64,000 bases of DNA from Mucidula mucida (Eukaryota > Basidiomycota > Agaricomycetes > Agaricales > Physalacriaceae). The position numbers were made by a program, and so were the translations under genes. The notes under the pieces were generated by a model. It did not search any database and had not been told where the DNA came from. It worked only from the letters and a program-made list of their open reading frames with translations. The DNA lies in NCBI GenBank assembly GCA_015501055.1, contig JADNYV010000075.1:62001-126000 (forward strand). Direction: 5' to 3'. This document shows positions 19,399-32,700 of the stretch, one piece after another; within the stretch, counting starts at the first letter, position 1; every line of letters starts with the position of its first letter.

Positions 19399-22300
19399 AT
19401 GTCCAGTCTCGTCGCGCAGCTAGCGCAGGGAGCATCACTCAACAGCTCCCTGCTCGTTGATCGTTCTCGCCGCAAGCCGAGTGAATCTTATCTGTTTACT
19501 GGCCGGGACGCCGACATCCATGATTTGGAATCCATCCACGCCCTAGGCAGCAATGGCCTCCTGCAGCTGGCTGCCGTCGATCCAGAAATTGCTGCATTCG
19601 AGGCGGCGCTATTCTCTGACGCGTCCAAGGAGACTGATCGGACGTTATTGCCGCTCCAGGCCATCCAAGATTTGGATCGCACTATTGCGTCCTTCCTAGC
19701 TCGCCTAGGACCATACTTGATGGAGGCGCCAACCGGAAAAGTCTTGGAATGGCTCGTTAGAAGATTTAGGTGTGATCACTATGCTGCATTCAACCAAAGT
19801 GCTAATTGGCCTCCAGGATAAACGAATTTAATGTCGAATCTATACTATCCTTGTTCTTACCCTACCATGAATCTCCTCACTTCGCGAAGATGGTCACCAT
19901 TCTTCACCTTAAGTAAGTCTTCTGAGAGATCCGTCTTCGCTCTACTAATCCTCGTAGGTCGAACACCATGTGGGACTTTCTCATCCCATTCCAAAAAGTC
20001 GCTCAAAGCGTGCCCCGCGTTGCGCTCGTAAAAGAGATGCTCAAAAATACAGAGATCACCCGATTCATTGCCGCCTTACTTCCAACTGCTCTAAAAGGCG
20101 AATATTCACACCGCACACTCTTAGCGTTCAATGCCGCCACCCTCCACGATTATATGGCTCATAAGAAGGTGATAGACGATGGCACGGTGGCTCATCTACT
20201 TCCTGCACTTCTAGAACCTCTTCACAAAAGATCAAATGCTCCCAAGGATGCGATTCTAGGCAGCTATATCCTGCTTGCGGCGCTGGCCCACAAGTGCCGT
20301 TTTAGTGCAGATGCATTGAAAACGATCGTTACAGCTATGATCAACAGCGCGAAACGCGTGTCCGCTAAACAATTTATTAATGCGGTTGTGTCTGTCGTCG
20401 AAGCACAAGACGAACTCCAGGAACTTCCCAGTAAGACAATCACCACGCTCCTTCGCATCTCGTAAGTGTATTGTCTCCCATCGATGATTATAGCTCATGT
20501 CACCCAGGAATTTGAATGACGAGCTGAAGGTTGCGGTGGGGTGGATCGGATTGAAAAGCTCTTGAACTCGCTGTTGGGCAATCTGACCCAAAGGTGAGTC
20601 TTTCTCTCTTCTTACAGCCAAGGTCTCATCATGATACCGTCTAGTCTGGAGGATGTCTCTGCGGTCGGTTTTCTCGAGACTATCTTGACTGCCTCAAGTC
20701 CGAAGGATACCCTCATTCGCTTGACGGGTTACCTACTTACGTTGGCCGTGGATCCCAACGCTGAGGTCGTAGTCGCTCGACGTCTGCTGCAACACGTACA
20801 TCAACGCTATCCTGCCATCCTACACGAAGCAGTGGACGAAACATCTGCCGCTAATGAAGATTCAAGAAGCAGTTTGGAGCAACTTGTTTTATCATTGTTC
20901 ATGGTAAGGATTGATAATTGCTTTGGATGATCGGTCACTCAGCATTCTTTCATAGAATCAATCGTACAGCGAGGACACTAACAGGACAACGCGGATATGG
21001 TGATCGCTGCGACCAGTGCCGACGCCAAAGTTCGCGTCATCGCCACCAAAAAGCTCATTAGTACCCTTCAAGACAACGTCTGTCTTCACCGGACGAAGTA
21101 AGCTCTGTTGATCAGAAGTTCGACCAGTGTTGAACATGTTTATAGGAATCCATTCGCTCTGCGCTTATTGCCAGAACCCAGGACACTGACGCCGCTGTCC
21201 TTGAGGTACTGTACGCCGAACCAAGTGTGGTAGTGCCGCTTCTACTAGCGGATTCTGCCAAGTACATCAGCGAGCTAGCGACGTTATTGACCACCTCAAA
21301 ACCTAAGCGACCGGTCCTGAAAGCCCATCTGACTTTCTTAATGACCCACTTTTGTCCACAGGCGCCGGCGGTGATGAAGGATGTCTTCACCAATATTTTA
21401 TTCCCGCTCATGCTTTATTCGAAACCCAGGCAACATAGCGTGGAGCTCGTCTGGGATCTTATCGAGAAGAGTGTCCCTAAAACTGGTCCAGGGCTGTACG
21501 AGTTGCTGAGCGGTTGTGCAGAGATTTGGACGACATCGAAAGCTGAAAGTACTGAGGATGTACAAGAGAAGATGGCGATGTTCAATATGAAATTGGCGAC
21601 ACGAATGGCAGGTCAGTACTCATCACTCGTACCTAAAACACATGCTCACACTACCATGGTAGATAACGTTCTCTCGTCCAACGACTTCTCTCAACATGTG
21701 GACGACCTGGTTGCCAAACTTCGCCATACCAACGGACACGTCCGTCTTTTCGCCTGTGTCATAGCGCGCGCCCTTCTTAGGCGCTTGACAGGCGGACATC
21801 AAGTTGATACCGCCCTGAAGATTGTTCACGCGCTTGATCTGGACCAGCTAGCAGAGTCTTCGGATTCCGTTGGTAATGTCAGTGCCGACGAATTGCGCCA
21901 AGTAAGCATTCCATTCAGGTGGTCTTGATCGTACTCAATTCTTGTTCAGCATATCGATGATGCGAAGCTCTCGAGGACTGTTGTCGCCAAACCCAACAGC
22001 AAGAATACCCTTTACTGGGCACAGGTTTCTATCATCACTATTGCCGCGGAGGTTCCACCTCCAGAAGGCATCGTCGTGAACTGGTTGAGTGAACGCTTTG
22101 AACCGGTGAGTATGATTCTCAAACCTCAAATCACTTTATTAAATGTGGTTACAGGACGTTTCTGACGATCGCGATTTCCGCTATGTATCTCTCATGAGAA
22201 CGGTTTATCGAATAGCGACATCTTCGGGTGTAGCGATTATGATGAACACATTTGGTGTTCTGTTCGCCACCATCCAGGACGATGCTCTAGCATTCTTCAT

Positions 22301-25300
22301 TGGTATTTGGCTGACATCCGAAGCCCACGCTCAAGAGGAACTCGCGCTTGGTCACTGTGCGGCGTTATTGGAGGCGTTCAAGGCCAGTGAAACTGCAGTA
22401 GACTTCCAGACCGTTCTACCCTCTCTCTTGGTTGTCTTGCAATCCTCGGAGTTGACAAATAGAGAATACGCTCTGCAATGTCTGGTCCTTATGGCGGAAG
22501 GCACACAGCGCAAATACGACAGAGTGTATGCTTTTGATGCCATATACGGCTCGAATGCAGGTCAGCTACTCTCCGGTGCGAGTCTCCAAGAGCTGACGCT
22601 ATTCTTCCCTTAGCTCAGCTACTGTACTTGTCTCAAGATGACTTGACCAAGTATTTGACTGCCCTTGTTGCCCACCGAGAGCATTTCATTCACGATCCCG
22701 CTTACGTCGTCGTATTCCACCAGGACTACCTTTCAATATTCAAAACGGATAAGCGGAAGGTTGCTGAGTAAGTTGTATCCAACTTTGGCGTTATTGGGAC
22801 TAACAAGTTCAACCAGCCATAAACACAATGTGATGTGCTATCTCGCTTCGCATATGAACGCGGCGCCTTCCCGTGTCCAGTTCCAGCTTCTCAAGACTGT
22901 CGCAAACGTTAACAACGAAGGGAAAGCGACTAGTCTCAATCCCTCAGTCACCAAGATGCTTTCCATATCGACGACTGTTTTGCAGGAACTTTACGCAGAA
23001 CGCTGCGACGAGTTTGTTTGCCTCTTAGCCTCCATTTTCAATGTGACTGTGACGAACGACCTCAACAACGACACTGAGGGTCTGTGGACGACGTACTGCA
23101 ATTTGTTGACGCATTTGTTGAAATTTTGTAGGCTTTTGCTTCGTTGGTGTTGTTGAATACTCATTTTTGGTTTCAGCGCATCATTTCGCCACGAACGTTC
23201 TAACACAACAACTCGAGCAAGGCCTTTTCGCGTCTCTTCTCTTGGAGCGCCAACTCCAATTATGTACTTCTTTGCTGGGTCTAAGCGCGCAGGATCAGGA
23301 TGTGGTAAGTTCTACGTAGCACCTCCTCAGCACCGAGCCCTAGTTCTCATTGTCAGCAGCATTTGACAGTGACGAAACTGCTTACCAGCATCCTTCGTGA
23401 ACCCACTCTGGTTGTAGAGCTTCTCAGAGCACTGCAACCAGATCCCGTTGACGCTCCTCCTGCGAGCAAACGACCCAGGATGACGTCCGAGTAAGTCTAC
23501 GTCTCTAGTTACTCATAAGGGCTTGCTGACCAGATGTTTTCTTCAGGACTTCGGAGGACACTCTTCCCCAGTTGACTATCCTTGCGGAGGTTCTCGCTAC
23601 GGCTAGACTTCCGGGCTCTTTGGATATTATAATCGCTCTTGTTCAAACTCTGAACAATGTCATACAGTCATCGACCACCTCAGACGTCGTCGACGTCGCA
23701 TTCATTGAGCAGTCATTGATGACTGCCGTGGCGAATGTTGCAGACCAAGTCACTGTACGAACGATCCTTGATTTCTTTCGTCGATCTCACTAACAGAATC
23801 GCAGGAGGCACCGAACTTGTCACCTGGCGCTATTCGGTTGGAAGTGCTGGTGGATTTGATACGTAGTGAGTGAAGCACTGGATGTAGGTGGTACTCGGAA
23901 CTCATTTTCGGCATAGCTGCCGACAATCCCCAGACGTTCCAACAGGCGTTGTTGTTGATGGCGACCTTGGCGCGCCTCAGTCCGGAGTCTGTCCTCCACA
24001 ACATTATGCCTGTGTTCACTTTTATGGGATCCAACGTGTTCCATCGTGATGACACGTACAGTTTCACAGTAGTTCAGAAGGTTGGTGTACACCGAAAACT
24101 AACTCCGCAAATGTCGCTCACCATTTAAAAGACGATCGACAACATTGTTCCTGTGATGGTGAAGTCCCTCAAGCATTCGCACACGTCCCGCATGGAATTG
24201 CTCTTGGGCTCGCGAGAGTTTTTGCGGGTGTTCTCAGATGCCGCGAATCATATTCCACGTCATCGGCGTACGAAGTATGTCCATTTCATTTCATCTATAC
24301 AGTACCTAACCACATCACTTTAGCTTCTTCGTTCACTTGGTGAACGTCCTAGGACCCGAAGACTATCTGATGCCGATCTGTTTACTCCTCATCGAGAAGA
24401 CTGCAAATCGCGTCGTACGGCAGAACGCAGAGGAAGCGAAAAGCACATTCGCATTGCCGATATCTGTTCTACATCACTATGAGGCGCGCTCCAGAATTCT
24501 GTTCTAAGTGAGATGATTTTGGAGAGTCAACGTTTAGCTCGGCGTGTAACGGATCCTGAAAATCTGGAGCCTACCTTCATGGACGATCATTTGTAGGACT
24601 AGCATTTTGGCCTATCTCTCGCTTACCCTTCATGCCAGGCACGAGGAGCACTCGACGTCAGTCACAACCGCTTTCAGACGTCGGCTCAGCGGTTCTGTCG
24701 TTCGTCGGGTTTGCTGTAAAAGTATCATCCGCCAGCAGCAGTGCAGGAAGCGATTCGTCTCTTGTATCGCTGCTCATCATTATGGCGACTTTTAAGAGCG
24801 GCCAAGGAGCGGATGCTCGAGTCGACGATATCAACAAGGCGGCGCGGTTGTCGCTTGACAGGACTTTGAGAGTCATGTCAGCGTTGGATTACATCGAATC
24901 GACTTTGGGGATGTGCATTCTCTGAACAGATGGTAATGCTCCTTCGTTGACCTTTGGCGAAGGGTGCTGATGATGTTCTTAGGTTCAGATAGGCGCTCTT
25001 GACCTACTTGCTGAACGACTTCCGCAGGTGTCCGACCATGTGCGCCAGCAGCCACGAACAATTTGGTCAAGATATACAGCGTATCAAGGAGCTTCTTACT
25101 GCTCACCCAGGAAGTGCGGTGGCTATTTCTTGCTTCAAAAGTCTGAAGACTATCGGTTCGGGCATGTGTGTTGGGGAAGAAAGCGCGCTTGGTGATATCG
25201 TTCCTCTGCTGTTGTCTGCTATTCGTGGTCGGAAGATGGCGCTTTACGCTGTTCCGGCTTTGTCTCCGCTGGCGTATGTTCGCTGTTCTATAAGCCATCC

Positions 25301-26817
25301 ATATGATTTTGATTGCTTGGTAGATCGCGCCTGGGACCTAGACTGATGCCGTTCTTCCGGGAGATTGTTGGTCAATGTGTTGCTCTGCTTCAAGAAGGGC
25401 TGGAAGGTAAGAGATTCACAGAATTGCGATCTTTTGTATCTAGTTCGATTTTCAAGACCTTTCGAGCGACACTACAAGCGTATTACACGGATTGCTGACA
25501 TCTCTATCCCCGTTCTGGGCTGCGTCTGAAATCTCGCAGGTCGTGTTGCTCTACATCAACCAACACAAGAACGACGATTCGCTGGCTGGGTTTGTTAAAG
25601 CTCTCACCAAGCGCGCGCCGGAAAAGATCCTGATTCCAACGTTGCCTCAAATTTGGTCCTCTCTTCTGAAATCGTCGCCCTCATCGGTAGGCTTGATTAC
25701 GATAGCATGTTGGTCTACAACTCACGTTTTCAGGATTCGTACAACTTGTTCTTCGATTTTGTCAAGAGGTCGCTGCGGACGTCGAACAAGAGCGTTGTTC
25801 AAGAGAACTTGCGTTCTATTTTCAATATGTTTTTGGAGGCGTTCGATGCTGTCAAGCTACAGGGACCAGTAAGCGTCTTGGTTCATACTGAGTTGTTACC
25901 TGACTTGGTTTTCGAAAGCTCGATTCCAAGGCCTCCATTGTATCAGCTTTCACTGAGCTGGTAGTGAATCTCAACGAGGTGACGTTCCGACCGTTGTTCA
26001 GACGTCTGTACGATTGGACATTCGTTGCGGGTTCTGGTAGGTGAATTAAGCTAGGCGTCGTTCCCTTTCTAACATCAAGACTGAAGGCATAGAACGTCGC
26101 ATTACGTTCTGTCATGTATTTTCGGCGCTGCTTGACTACTTCAAGGTTTGTACACGCGTTATACACATTTGGTCTTGTGTTTACTGGTATCAAGGCTCTG
26201 ATGACACCCTACATGTCATTCGTTCTCCAAGAGTTCATCACATATTGGAAATCCACGGGCGAGAAAGACTGGACTTTATGGACCTGCATACTTGGAACAG
26301 TCGCAAAGAGCATGCTACATGATGACGGAGGTGCGTAGCATGCCATTCTTAATGATATGTTTTCACACCTTCCATAGCTTTCTGGCAAGACGACAAAGTC
26401 AAGCAGGTTTACTCACCATTGGTTGCCCAAGTCCCTGTGTGTGCGCTCCAGGACGAGGAGAGTAAACGTTACTCCAAGATGCTCTGTCGGCTCTGGTGGA
26501 CAACGCTACCGATGATATCATCTTGAAATCGATTAACCTGGATATCCTTATGCACACAAGATCGGAAGAGGTCAGACTCGACTGTTCGCGCTGCACTGCT
26601 CCAAGGCTATTTGGCACGCACATGGAGGGAAGCTTCTTGGTGGGTGTTTGAATGACGTCGAGTTCGTACTGTGCTGACAACGCTTGTAGGATTTGTGGCC
26701 GAAACGGCAACTTTTATTGCAGAGTGTAGCGAGGACGAGAATGACATGGTTTGTCGGGAGGCGTTGAATCTGAAGACGGCTGTGGAAAGCGTGGCAGGAA
26801 GTGTAAATGGACTGTAA
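19399..26817 (+). CDS. UTP10: U3 snoRNA-associated protein 10 (HEATR1), with apparent frame breaks
   Basis: Giant HEAT-repeat scaffold of the small-subunit processome, needed for 18S rRNA processing and Pol I transcription; nucleolar. The start ([20 protein letters not shown]) and the ending ([20 protein letters not shown] to SVNGL) match the fungal family. Conserved parts include [51 protein letters not shown] and [14 protein letters not shown]. There are many introns of about 50 bases. The frame must be bridged at about 20545, 24485, 25060, 26468 and 26578, each by about one base and each at a short homopolymer. Because UTP10 is normally essential, consensus error is at least as likely as decay. 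Without the breaks the product would be roughly 2,000 residues. Confidence 0.88.
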
Positions 26818-27251
26818 TTTACATTGCGGAATCCGAGTTGGTTCTCGGACCGTCGAACGAGAGACGGTACGACAAAGAACTAATTACAGCGTGACTAAAG
26901 TCCTTGAAAGCTATTTCTACTCTGATCTTGGTGCGTCGAGCCTTTCGACATACACTGCCAATACAGACTAGCGTACATATTGGGAATGCACCTTTGCGAT
27001 TCGCCTACATATGAAAAGGCGAATACATATGAGCAGGCAAAAAAAAGGAAATTGCGCATTGCAGACTGTGGGAACATACGAAGTTGCCACACTCCTTCGC
27101 AAAGGAGATCAAAGAATTTGTTGCTTACTCAACTTTACTTCCCGCCAGCTGTGACAGAAGAAACACTAAAATATAGTACTCAGAAAACTTTCCGTACGAG
27201 AGCTGAACGACCGCATACACCGCCCTACTTGTACCTAACCGGACTCAAACG
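26818..27251. other. Intergenic with a small hairpin
   Basis: No gene seen. At about 26999-27025 ATTCGCC and GGCGAAT form a 7-base stem around a 12-base loop, and ACATATGA occurs twice, once in the loop and once just after. It leads into the left arm of the inverted duplication. Confidence 0.4.
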
Positions 27252-28230
27252 TGAGCATCTTCTTCCTAGTCATAATACTATGATAGCAGCTCTGATATAC
27301 GGTACATCACTGATACATATCAATCCCCGCAGCTTTACCTATTGCAAGAAGATGGGTCCAGCGTTATCGGGCGTGACTGCAGCCATAGTCACGTCACGAA
27401 CACTTTTTTGCTCTTGCAGTTGCACTCCACAGACCTATCGACACAGCGCTCTTGGAGCGCGGGGCCTGAGACTGTATCTTCTTTCTGTAAAGCTGTGTTT
27501 CTGGAATCTTTTGCTAGCCTGCTTGTCTCGGCGGTCTACCATCTTCTTTGATCGTTCTGAGAATGTGGCCCCTCTTCACGGGTTATAAATGCTGCTGAAC
27601 AGCTCCTTTGCCTTCTTCACTTAACTCTATCACATACACTCACCTATATATTCGACGCACATCAATATGTCTGCTACATCTCTCATTATCAATCCCCCCG
27701 CTTCTGCTCTCAAACGTCGATCCACCCTCCAAGGACGTTCTGGACGTTACGTAGAGCAGAGTTGGGTATCAAGGCGAGCGGCGCGCATGATCCACACACT
27801 CGAGGAGAAGGTCCTTGATCAAGAATACGTCGCGGCGGTGATGGAACGTGAAAGAGCACTCGAAATCCTCGAGGGCAGACGCCCAGACCCTGCTCTGATA
27901 TGCCCCGAGCAGTTTGTCGTTCGTGAGAGTGATGTCCTGAAGAACACTTGTGCAACTGGCAGATAACTCTAGACATTCTTGAAGGGAAGCGCCAGCCATC
28001 TCCTCCTCGCTGTACATATCTCGAGTTCAAGGCGTGGGTAGCAGCGGGGCCGTAGGAGCTTGAGTGCGGCCGACGGTGGGAGCGTAGGCAAGAGGCCTCA
28101 CGGCGGGCGATTGTTGCTTGGGTACCAGGGATGTCTACACTGGGGGCATCAGGTTTAGCGCCCCGGCCCCTCGCAGAGTGCAGTGACCAGCGCTTCGAGG
28201 ATGGAGAAACCTGGGGGGTTAGGCCTCATG
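27252..28230 (+). repeat. Inverted duplication, arm A
   Basis: This segment matches the reverse complement of about 37470-38425, with many substitutions and small indels. Shared blocks include CAATCCCCGCAGCTTTA, CTGTGTTTCTGGAATCTTTT, GATCGTTCTGAGAATGTGGC, GGTGATGGAACGTGAAAGAG and CAGGGATGTCTACACT. The arms are about 9.2 kb apart in opposite orientation. Copies this diverged indicate an old event. No terminal inverted repeats, transposase or target-site duplication were seen. Confidence 0.8.
27667..27966 (+). pseudogene. Unknown small protein encoded in arm A, frame lost at the 3' end
   Basis: The ATG at 27667 gives 99 residues including ALKRRSTLQGRSGRYVEQSW and MERERALEILEGRRPDPALI. Compared with arm B, the frame is lost near 27935: in arm B the equivalent part continues as NNWQRILEILEGKRQPPPPR and ends FKAWSEAAL, while here it stops in the middle. 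The two halves share an internal repeat (ALEILEGRR and ILEILEGKR). Arm B is broken near its own 5' part, so neither copy is whole. Family not recognised. Confidence 0.4.
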
Positions 28231-28680
28231 CAACGCCAGGACATAAGCAAGAAGGCCACCGGCGCATCGACCAATCATCCATCACTGCCACCGACTCTCG
28301 ACCCCCGCCCACCAATATTCCCTGGTTGCGCATCAATTGGTTGGGATCGACAAATTGGATCTAGATCCTATAATGCGCACCTACACCCAAACGCCCCTCG
28401 GCGCACGCCTTCTCGGAGACATTGTGCACATAACATTTGCACAATGCCTTCAACCTCTGTATTGTACCCACGACTTTCACTTGTAGAGTAGCCAAATTGA
28501 ATTCACAAGTGTGCTTTTTACATGAATGATACTTAGTCACGGGGTCGCTGAAGCTTCGGTGGCGAAGTGAATCAGGCTTCAGTGGGGTAAAGTATGAGAG
28601 CGCACTTAATCACCAGAAATGAGGGAAACTTGGAGTAAAATGAGGTGAACGTGAACAAGGAATCATTAAGATGGTTGCAT
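28231..28680. other. Intergenic, nothing supported
   Basis: No gene or RNA seen. The sequence is low in coding signal and separates arm A from the aldo-keto reductase fragment. Confidence 0.5.
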
Positions 28681-28689
28681 AAGTTTGTT

Positions 28690-28965
28690 CAAAAAATACC
28701 AGGCTGGCTACCGACATAAGTAGTAAATTAACGATAGCGCAAACATCCACGGTGCGGTTTTCATTCCAGTCAATGCATGTTAGTAACTATTACATGGACT
28801 GGCATGACGCAGCTGTCGTAGAGGCCATTAATCGATGCTTCTTCGAAAGATTCTTGAATCACAACCATGGTTAAGTACTACCTTCCGTTCATCTGCTACT
28901 AATTCTCGAATCTCGTCCCAATCGGACACAACATCATTGCACTCCAACGACCAAAGAGGCTTCGG
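28690..28965 (+). pseudogene. Aldo-keto reductase fragment
   Basis: The sequence follows the intact reductase at 16455-16690 in the same order: CAGGCTGGCTACCGACATAA, then GCGCAAACATCCACGG, then GCTGTCGTAGAGGCCATT, then AACATCATTGCA. Intron-equivalent stretches are kept, so the copy arose from genomic DNA and not from a spliced message. Stops and indels interrupt every exon (the first runs into TAG right after the arginine codon region). It lies between arm A and the DUF6914-like gene. Confidence 0.65.
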
Positions 28966-29031
28966 TCTTCAACCCGTTCTGGAAGCAAAAGGTTCTACCG
29001 ACAGAGGAACAGCATGCGGGATGACTACTTA

Positions 29032-29487
29032 TTAGCATCTCAACCTCTCGTGAACAAGGTCTTGTCCAGTCTGCCAGCGCTCCTTCTCCTCCTTGAGCTC
29101 CGCACGAATGGAGCGCTCAGTCATGTCGGCAAACACAACGCCCCGGTCATCCATCGACAGCGCTCGCACAGCATCAACAACCCAATCCTGGCAGTCCCAA
29201 TCCGTGCGGTGGCGGTGGATGGGGACCGCTCTCAGCCACTTTTCCAAGTCCGCAATGTCTGACGGTGCGATTTCGCCAACCTGCACGCCGCCGCAGTATT
29301 CGGCGGTAGCGTCGATGATGGTAACATCGACAGATTCAAAGCAGAACGAGTCCATGCCGCCTATCAGCTGAAAGACGCGCGCAGAGCCCAGTGCGATATC
29401 AGTGATAACCGCGAGCGCCCAGTGCTCTGTGCGGCGGGGATGAGCTAGGAGATCGTGCTGGGAGATGATTACTGGGAGGTTGGACAT
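29032..29487 (-). CDS. Hypothetical protein, resembling the fungal DUF6914 group
   Basis: Uninterrupted frame of 151 residues starting MSNLPVIISQHDLLAHPRRT. The WALAVITDIALGSARVFQLI segment, then WLRAVPIHRHRTDWDCQDWV and a charged C-terminus recall the small fungal DUF6914-type proteins (His/Trp-rich N-terminal strand region followed by a CxxW motif). That assignment is from memory of the pattern only. No signal peptide or membrane segment. Single exon, unlike most neighbours. It lies inside the inverted duplication. Confidence 0.55.
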   Translation of the reverse strand: MSNLPVIISQHDLLAHPRRTEHWALAVITDIALGSARVFQLIGGMDSFCFESVDVTIIDATAEYCGGVQVGEIAPSDIADLEKWLRAVPIHRHRTDWDCQDWVVDAVRALSMDDRGVVFADMTERSIRAELKEEKERWQTGQDLVHERLRC

Positions 29488-29782
29488 GGGACATCAAATG
29501 TTTCACGGGAAGTGAAGCTGAAGATGGAGGTTGGAAGTCAAATATCTCCAGGCCCAATCAGATGACATCAGCGTAGGAATAAGACGCTTAGAGGTAGGGC
29601 GTCCACGATTAACGAGTGGAAGCTATTCTTCGAAGCGTATCGACAAATCATTGGCAATGACATAAGTACAAATGTCCCATAAAATATGAAGTATGCAACA
29701 GAAAAAGTACGAGTCTTACAACGGTATATGAGTTAAGGTATCGAAACATAGATGGTCAGATAATTAATGAACGCCCCTCAAA

Positions 29783-32700
29783 TCAAGAAGGTAGTGGCGG
29801 AACCGGAGGCGCCTGACTGCGATTCGTTGGCCGCTTCACTCGCCGTTGCTCAAGCTCCTTTGCGCGAGCCTCCTGCTCAGCCTGCATCTGCGTCATAATC
29901 TGCAGCTGCTGTGCGATGAAATCTTGTGTGCCAGGCCTGAAAGATGTTGGCATTAGATAAGACTTCGCGAATAGAGAGAAACACTTGCCGCATACGAAGA
30001 ATCTGCATGATCGTCTCCCCATTAGACACCTCCTTCTCCTCTCGCTTCTCCTTCTTGCGACTCTTGATTGTGCCCAAGTTGCGCTGTTGATAGACACTCT
30101 TGGCGCGCTTCTTCATGGTCGGCGAAGAGCTCAGACTTTGCTGCATCATGCGCACACATTCCTCCATAAGAGCGTCCCTGCGGTGGCGTCAATGAAAAGT
30201 ATGTCGCGGTCGCAGAAAGAACTTACGTATGCCAGTCATAGTACAACCGTATGGAGACGACGTCGCGATACTTCTGGTTCTGAAGAATTTCCAGAGGAAC
30301 GGGGCCCTCGCCGTTAGCGTAGAAGTAGTCCCGCAGGAACTGTATAGCGCGTCAGAGTATCCATCAAGATCCATGAAAAGACCTACCTTGAGCCACTTGA
30401 ACACGATATCAACCTCCTTGTCACTCAACGGCTTCATGTCACTCGCAACGTCGGACAAAGGCGGTATCAACAACCCTTCGATCACCGCAAGAATCTCCTT
30501 CCATACTCGAGTCATGACCTTCTCCTTCGCCGTCTCGCTAAGATGCATATTCAGCGTCTGTAGGTTCGCATCAAAGTAGTCAAAGAGAGGCAAAATAGCT
30601 GCTTCAATCTCGACGTCGGTGAGATCTTCCGGTCGTAGACGTGGCTTCTCTGCTTGTGGTAGTGGTATCTGCACCTCGCTCGAAGACGTCCCCATTGCTG
30701 ATCGGTAGAAGGCTTGGACATTACCCAACGCCTTGTTGTAATCCAATCCTTGGGTGCCCCCCTTGATCAGAGTCTTGACAACAGAGCGCGACAAACACTG
30801 CCGTATGAACGGTGACATCTGCAAGAGCAGATGAGAAGTGAACGTAATTCACGCAGAAGACATTGCAAACCTTGTCAATGAAGATACGCAGCATGTCAGC
30901 TTCTGCTCTCTTCAGCGAACGGAAGGCTCGGCCGAAGTAGAACTGTATGTCGTCCTTCTCTCCTTCCATACTTACTCGCACCAGCACACGACCTGACGAG
31001 TCTAAATCCATCCACAAATCGTGTGCCAGGTAGTCACCAAATCGCCGAGGATCGAGACACAAGTAGGCACGCCCTACTGTGTCGTGTTTACCGACTAAGG
31101 CACGGTCGCGAATGCTAACCATCAGCCACAAAGGTTTGTCAACTGAGATATCGAAAGTCTCGTCCCCTATGAATGTGAGCATGGTAAGTAACATGGTGAA
31201 GTAAAGGACACTTACATCGAGGATTATTAGTTTCATAAATTGTCCGTGTCTTTGCTAACCGATTGCCCGCTTCGTCACTCAGCGTAATGAATGTGTCCAA
31301 CTTCGAGTTAGGGCTAGCGTCGTTGGCCACAAGACCTTCTGCAATAACGATCTTCACCGCAAACAAGAACCTCTCAACCTCCTTCTTATCCGGCACTGGC
31401 GGCGCTAGCGACATGACAACCTCTGCAAGCTTGTCCACTTCCATCTGGTTGTACATATTATCCAATAGCTTGCGCGCAGCTTCGACGTTATTCAACTTCA
31501 CGCAGGATTCTGCCTGGAAGTTGAACGGTTCCACTTTCTTCTCACCGGTAATGGCAAGTTGCCGCGCCTTCTCCAGCCAGGCCGACGACTTTTGCGGCTG
31601 TAGATAGTCCGTCGGTCGCGGGAACATCTCGGTCAAAAACAAGCCCTCCACGCTACGGCAATACTGCTCTACTGCCTTCGAGACAGTCTATCAAAAAGCG
31701 CAAAGTCAGGTCTCTGAAGCGCCACTAATACGATGGCGTACCTTCGCCAGAGCGGTGAAGAAGCGGGCATTTTGGTAGCTGTCCTCCCATTCCAGGTCTT
31801 GTAAGAAGTTTATAGGACTCCGAAGAGAATCAAACAAGTCCACAATTGAAGAACTGTGCCCTTCCGAGGCCTCGGCTTGCCACTGGAAACCTATGAGCAA
31901 CTCCATCTGAAATGCTTCAATAGCCATACCTGGTCTGCTGCAATGGCCTACGACAACTGTCAGCAGATGCGTAATGATATGGCAGGAACACGTACAGCCT
32001 CTACCCACTGACCAGTCTTGGCGTCAGTATTAATCAGCCATTGTCGCACATATGGCTCGAAGAACTGTGGTATATCGAAGTTGAGTTGTGCACTGCAAAG
32101 AGTCACAAACGAGCAAAAGAAGAGAGAACAAGACGGTTTACTTTGGAACGAATGCGCTGAACATCCCTAATATTGTCTTCGTGCGACGGTACAGAGCGAA
32201 AATGTCCTGAATCGGGACATCTGGTGTTGGACCATTCATTGACGACTCGAATAGGCGCTTTTGCGAATTTTGAAGCTCGTTAACAAACGCAGGTATCACT
32301 ACTTCCACCACCAATGACACGACATCGAGTTGCCTACAAACCCATTAGCTATCTTGGATATAGAAGACGTCGAAAAACACACTCCAATATAGGAGAAGGG
32401 AACCTCTTATCTAGAAGTTTTGCCGATTTCTCAATCTCGTCGGTCATGAGAAGTAATGGCAATGCCCTATTCACCCCAGGAGCGGCGCTCAGTTCTTCCA
32501 TCTTGGCGATGAAGAATTGTTCCGAAACCTGCTTTATCCTTTCTTGCACATCGGCCAGTCGGGCCCCAATGTCCACATCGAATCGCTCCAGTAGCCCACT
32601 ATCCCGTACGTGCTCTAAAACATTAAGGTAAGGCTCGACTTCCGCAGGTTTGAGGTTCGGTATGGAATCCATGGCGTGGTATAGTGATGACAGAAAGATG